10,194 nucleotides of DNA from Saccoglossus kowalevskii (lineage: Eukaryota > Hemichordata > Enteropneusta > Harrimaniidae). Below, in pieces: positions 7,501 to 10,194 of this stretch (within the stretch, counting starts at the first letter, position 1; each line of letters starts with the position of its first letter). A program made the translations under genes and the position numbers. Below the pieces are notes generated by a model that was not told the DNA's origin, ran no database searches, and saw only the letters and a list, made by a program, of their open reading frames with translations. The stretch spans positions 360,008 through 370,201 of the forward strand of contig NW_003116458.1 of NCBI RefSeq assembly GCF_000003605.2, given 5' to 3'.

Positions 7501-8689
7501 ACTATTATACTTGTAACACAAGCATTAGTATTGCAGTAAATTCAAGCATCTGATTAAAATACTTTTTGGGTGCCATTTTAACAACATTCAGCTGGGAGTA
7601 AATTGCAAATTACCATAGCATATGCTGTTGCATCAATGTCTATTCTTACAGAGGGAATTTAATGGGTCTCAATGTTCCAAACATCAGTAAACCAGTTATT
7701 CAATGGCCAAGATGTGCATAGATCTATTTGCAAAATGCTTCAACCACTTGGTGTTAATGCTGCGTGACCAAGCTTTGCAGGTTTTGCAGGCCTTTAGACA
7801 ATATCTACTAACATGATAAATACTTTGTTTCCAACATTACCATTTAATCTTAACAACTTTGCCAACAAACTACATCACCAACTAGACCACACATTTTATC
7901 TCAACTTGACATATCTCACAGTGCAAACTTCAACTTCACTGGTCACCACCATTATAATCATAAACACTACACTTCAACCTCTAGACTATTGTAGGTGTGT
8001 TGGTAAATGACCTGTCAGATGTGTCAGTATTGTGTTCAGTGATAACAAGGGGAAACATACCGTACTTGGCCAGTTCTGTTTTATTAGTATGTGTCGTGAG
8101 TGGGGAAGGAGGGAATGGATAAACAGTTATTGTATCCCATGACATATAGTGCATCCCAAAACAAAGCTTGGTCAAACAGCATTTAACCTACAAACACTAG
8201 AGTGGTTGTAGCATTTTGAAAATAGATCTATGATCTAGAGAAGGATTAGGGTATGGTTGTATTGTGTGTATACATATGGCGCAGCCCCTCAATACCAAGT
8301 TTGGCAGCAATTTTATTTTATTTATTCTACATGTTTCGATGTTTATATTCCTTTAATAAGAATGGATCCTCTTTTTTTAAGTATATCCGAGTTACATCAA
8401 GGTGAAATTATAGACGTTGAGAGAAGAAAAATGTTGAACAAGAATTGATAAACGTAATAGTTTAATTCAAGTGACAGGATTGTCACCTGGTCTGCTTAAT
8501 TACATGAACTAAGAGGTGTACCATATTAGAAAATCAAGGGCGATATGGCTTAATTCCTGATTCCCAAATTGATAACATTTTTGAATGTTTATCATTTTTA
8601 CACTTGTGCATAGTGTACACCATTCTGCTTAGGCAAAAAAAAACGAAAAGGCAAATTTGCCTACAGTGAAATATTTTCATATTTTTGGG
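7501..8689. other. AT-rich stretch, no gene recognised
   Basis: About 1.2 kb with no gene. The left part could be more of the minus-strand LINE, but I cannot align it. Small palindromes occur at 8471-8486 (GTGACA, four bases, TGTCAC) and at 8649-8662 (AGGCAAATTTGCCT). Confidence 0.55.
8649..8662. repeat. perfect 14-bp palindrome
   Basis: AGGCAAATTTGCCT reads the same on both strands. It lies about 30 bases before the GC-rich DIRS-like relic begins. Confidence 0.85.
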
Positions 8690-9600
8690 AGTATTTCCCG
8701 GGGAAGAGAAGAGCCCCACCCCCAGAAGGGACCAGGTGGTGGATCCACCTCTTCCATGGGTGGTTGAAGCGTGTCCGGGCTTCTACTCACACATGTTTGT
8801 AGTTCGGAAAGCTACAGGTGGCCAGTGTCCAGTTCTGGATCTAAGCAAGATAAATCAGTATGTGCCCCTCAATCGGTCCCGAATGGAGACTCCAAACTCC
8901 TTTGATTCGTCCATTTGGGCCAAGTATTCAAATTTGGGTGCTCCCCTCAAATTTGGGTGCTCGGGTTATGCACAGCTCTATACGTGTTCACCATAGAGTT
9001 GAAACAGGCGGTGGTGCTGCTGTATTAGTCGTCAGTACACATTAACCCATACACAACCAAAGCAAGGGGTTGTTGGTCGAGCAGATAAGGCTAACACAGG
9101 ATTTACTACACCAATTAGGCTTTCGACTAAGAAGCAGACTTGGTGCATCTATCGCAGGTTAGTTGCCTAGAAATGAAGCAGTCTATCGAACGTCTAGTCA
9201 GCGTTCCCTCTGTGTCTCTCCGAGAACTTATGCACATCATTGGAATGACAACGTCAGTTTGGATGGTAGTTCCCCAAGCTGCACTGCGCAGCCGCCGGTG
9301 CAACACACTTTGTTGCAACACCGGTCTCACCTACGAGAACTGAAGAAGCAAGTAACTCTCTCTCGGACCAACAAGAGATACCATGCCCTGGTGGATGGCA
9401 ATTACCAACCTGGCCTTAGTTGGCAGTTGACACCACCAGTGTCAAGATGCAGGTGTGTTCCTGTCAAGTTTTTCCAGAACCTGGTGAATCAGTGGGAAGG
9501 GAGGAAAGGTGTATGCATCTATGTGGGCCCACGTGATCGATAATGTGACCATGGCCCATGCTCCTGGGGTCACGAATGTCGGGAGCTGAGCGTTCCTGGT
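8690..9600 (+). mobile_element. DIRS/Ngaro-like retrotransposon relic
   Basis: Decayed tyrosine-recombinase-type retrotransposon. At 8778-8903 one frame reads GFYSHMFVVRKATGG, then PVLDLSKINQYVPL and RMETPNSF, which is the start of a DIRS/Ngaro-class reverse transcriptase. The catalytic core that should follow is missing. At about 9140-9320 another frame reads SLRELMHIIGMTTSVWMVVP, typical of the segment between reverse transcriptase and RNase H in these elements. HLRELKKQVTLSR (9310-9370) and PWWMAITNL (9386-9412) continue it in alternating frames. HAPGVTNVG (9557-9583) resembles the HxPGxxNxxAD block near the RNase H end. Frameshifts and stops are numerous. The stretch is clearly more GC-rich than its surroundings. 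I did not find the tyrosine recombinase or termini, so the exact class is inferred from the reverse transcriptase wording. Confidence 0.7.
8928..8962 (+). repeat. 16-bp direct repeat inside the DIRS-like relic
   Basis: TCAAATTTGGGTGCTC occurs at 8928-8943 and again at 8947-8962, with three bases (CCC) between. It sits right after the point where the reverse transcriptase reading is lost. Confidence 0.9.
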
Positions 9601-10128
9601 TGTAGAAAATAGGTCTATCTTAAGACCGTCCCACAGCTGAAACAGTCTGGAGGCTACCCATTGCGGTACCTGCCACTCCGTGTTCTGGAAACGAAGTCAC
9701 CACAAGAGGACATCCGCTTCACCTATTTCATATCAACCATATAATCCAGATTCCTCCCAACCACCCCACTTTCCGTAGTGATTGGCTTTAAGAGAAAACA
9801 GGGGAGTCAACATAAGGCAAGATGGCGCTGACCTCTTGACCTTGTTCACATGTTACGTGATGTGGAAGAAGAACTGTGAGCTCATGGGGCTTCCCCTGAC
9901 CTAGATTTCTCTCTCCGTCATTGGCTGAATTGCAGATTAATGCATACAGTTCAAAATAGTCTATGGTGGGTATGGACTAGGTGAATAGGCGGGTTGAAAA
10001 CCCTCTGTCTAAGTTCAAATTCATCCTAAATTAAAAGAGATTGTGTATTTGACATTTTGTGCATAATATAGACAATTCATGCTTATATATTTATATTACT
10101 CTATTGCTTATATACTGTGGAATACTTT
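9601..10128. other. no gene recognised
   Basis: The first part stays fairly GC-rich and may be more of the DIRS-like relic; composition returns to AT-rich near 9990. No readable coding blocks were found. Confidence 0.5.
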
Positions 10129-10154
10129 ATTTTCGCTGGAATTAATTTTCGCTG
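10129..10154 (+). repeat. ATTTTCGCTG repeated twice
   Basis: ATTTTCGCTG occurs at 10129-10138 and 10145-10154, after ATACTGTGGAATACTTT. The wording resembles a dispersed repeat that I associate with lophotrochozoan genomes, but this is recollection, not a search result. Confidence 0.5.
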
Positions 10155-10194
10155 AAAAGCTTTTTGACATTTGATATGAAATCAGAGTACATTA

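Noticed and set aside
7813-8010. Plus-strand ORF of 65 codons rich in Thr, Leu and Asn
   Set aside because: Low-complexity AT-rich composition, with no motif and no splice or start context.
8257-8448. Plus-strand ORF of 63 codons
   Set aside because: No recognisable domain; its length is what chance gives in this sequence.
8471-8486. GTGACA/TGTCAC hairpin resembling the arms at 1971-1994
   Set aside because: Only about nine bases (GTGACAGGA) are shared between the sites, too little to call a common repeat.
9960-10025. Possible tRNA-like A and B boxes (TGGACTAGGTG and GTTCAAATTC) suggesting a SINE
   Set aside because: Both boxes miss key consensus positions and no cloverleaf stems form.

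Overview
This is an AT-rich animal nuclear sequence with spliced genes, GT-AG introns, microsatellites and decayed retrotransposons. Nothing looks bacterial: there are no operons, ribosome binding sites or long ORFs. The single host gene and the mix of LINE and DIRS-type relics suggest an invertebrate. A marine lophotrochozoan (mollusc or brachiopod type) is my guess, but the window does not prove a lineage.

The one host gene is on the minus strand. Its seven identifiable exons run from 5887 down to 1639 and encode a betaine-homocysteine S-methyltransferase (BHMT)-like enzyme of the Pfam homocysteine S-methyltransferase family. None of these exons appears whole as a single ORF, so the gene is visible only after splicing by hand. 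Exon phases agree across every junction except one. There, a single missing base in exon 5 (between 2746 and 2747) breaks the frame, although both flanking sequences match the family well. The three zinc-binding cysteines are present: one in GINC (exon 4) and the pair in [12 protein letters not shown] (exon 5). The first ~55 residues, which carry the DGG and GPWTPE motifs, are not found in the window. The intron after exon 3 uses a GC donor instead of GT.

The rest is mostly repeat-derived. From left to right: a (CA)n tract and a twice-repeated 51-bp unit (25-159); about 1.4 kb with nothing recognisable; the BHMT-like 3' part; a plus-strand LINE 3' end (about 3620-4319) inside the GC-AG intron, antisense to the gene; a minus-strand LINE relic (about 6400-7500) upstream of the first visible exon; about 1.2 kb of unidentified AT-rich DNA; and a more GC-rich, frameshifted DIRS/Ngaro-like reverse transcriptase relic (about 8690-9600). 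The right end has a short repeated TTTTCGCTG motif.

I see no new multi-gene system. The points most worth checking are the state of the BHMT-like gene (intact, pseudogene or assembly error), its GC-AG intron, its substitution at a substrate-site residue, and a cluster of hairpins in its last intron.
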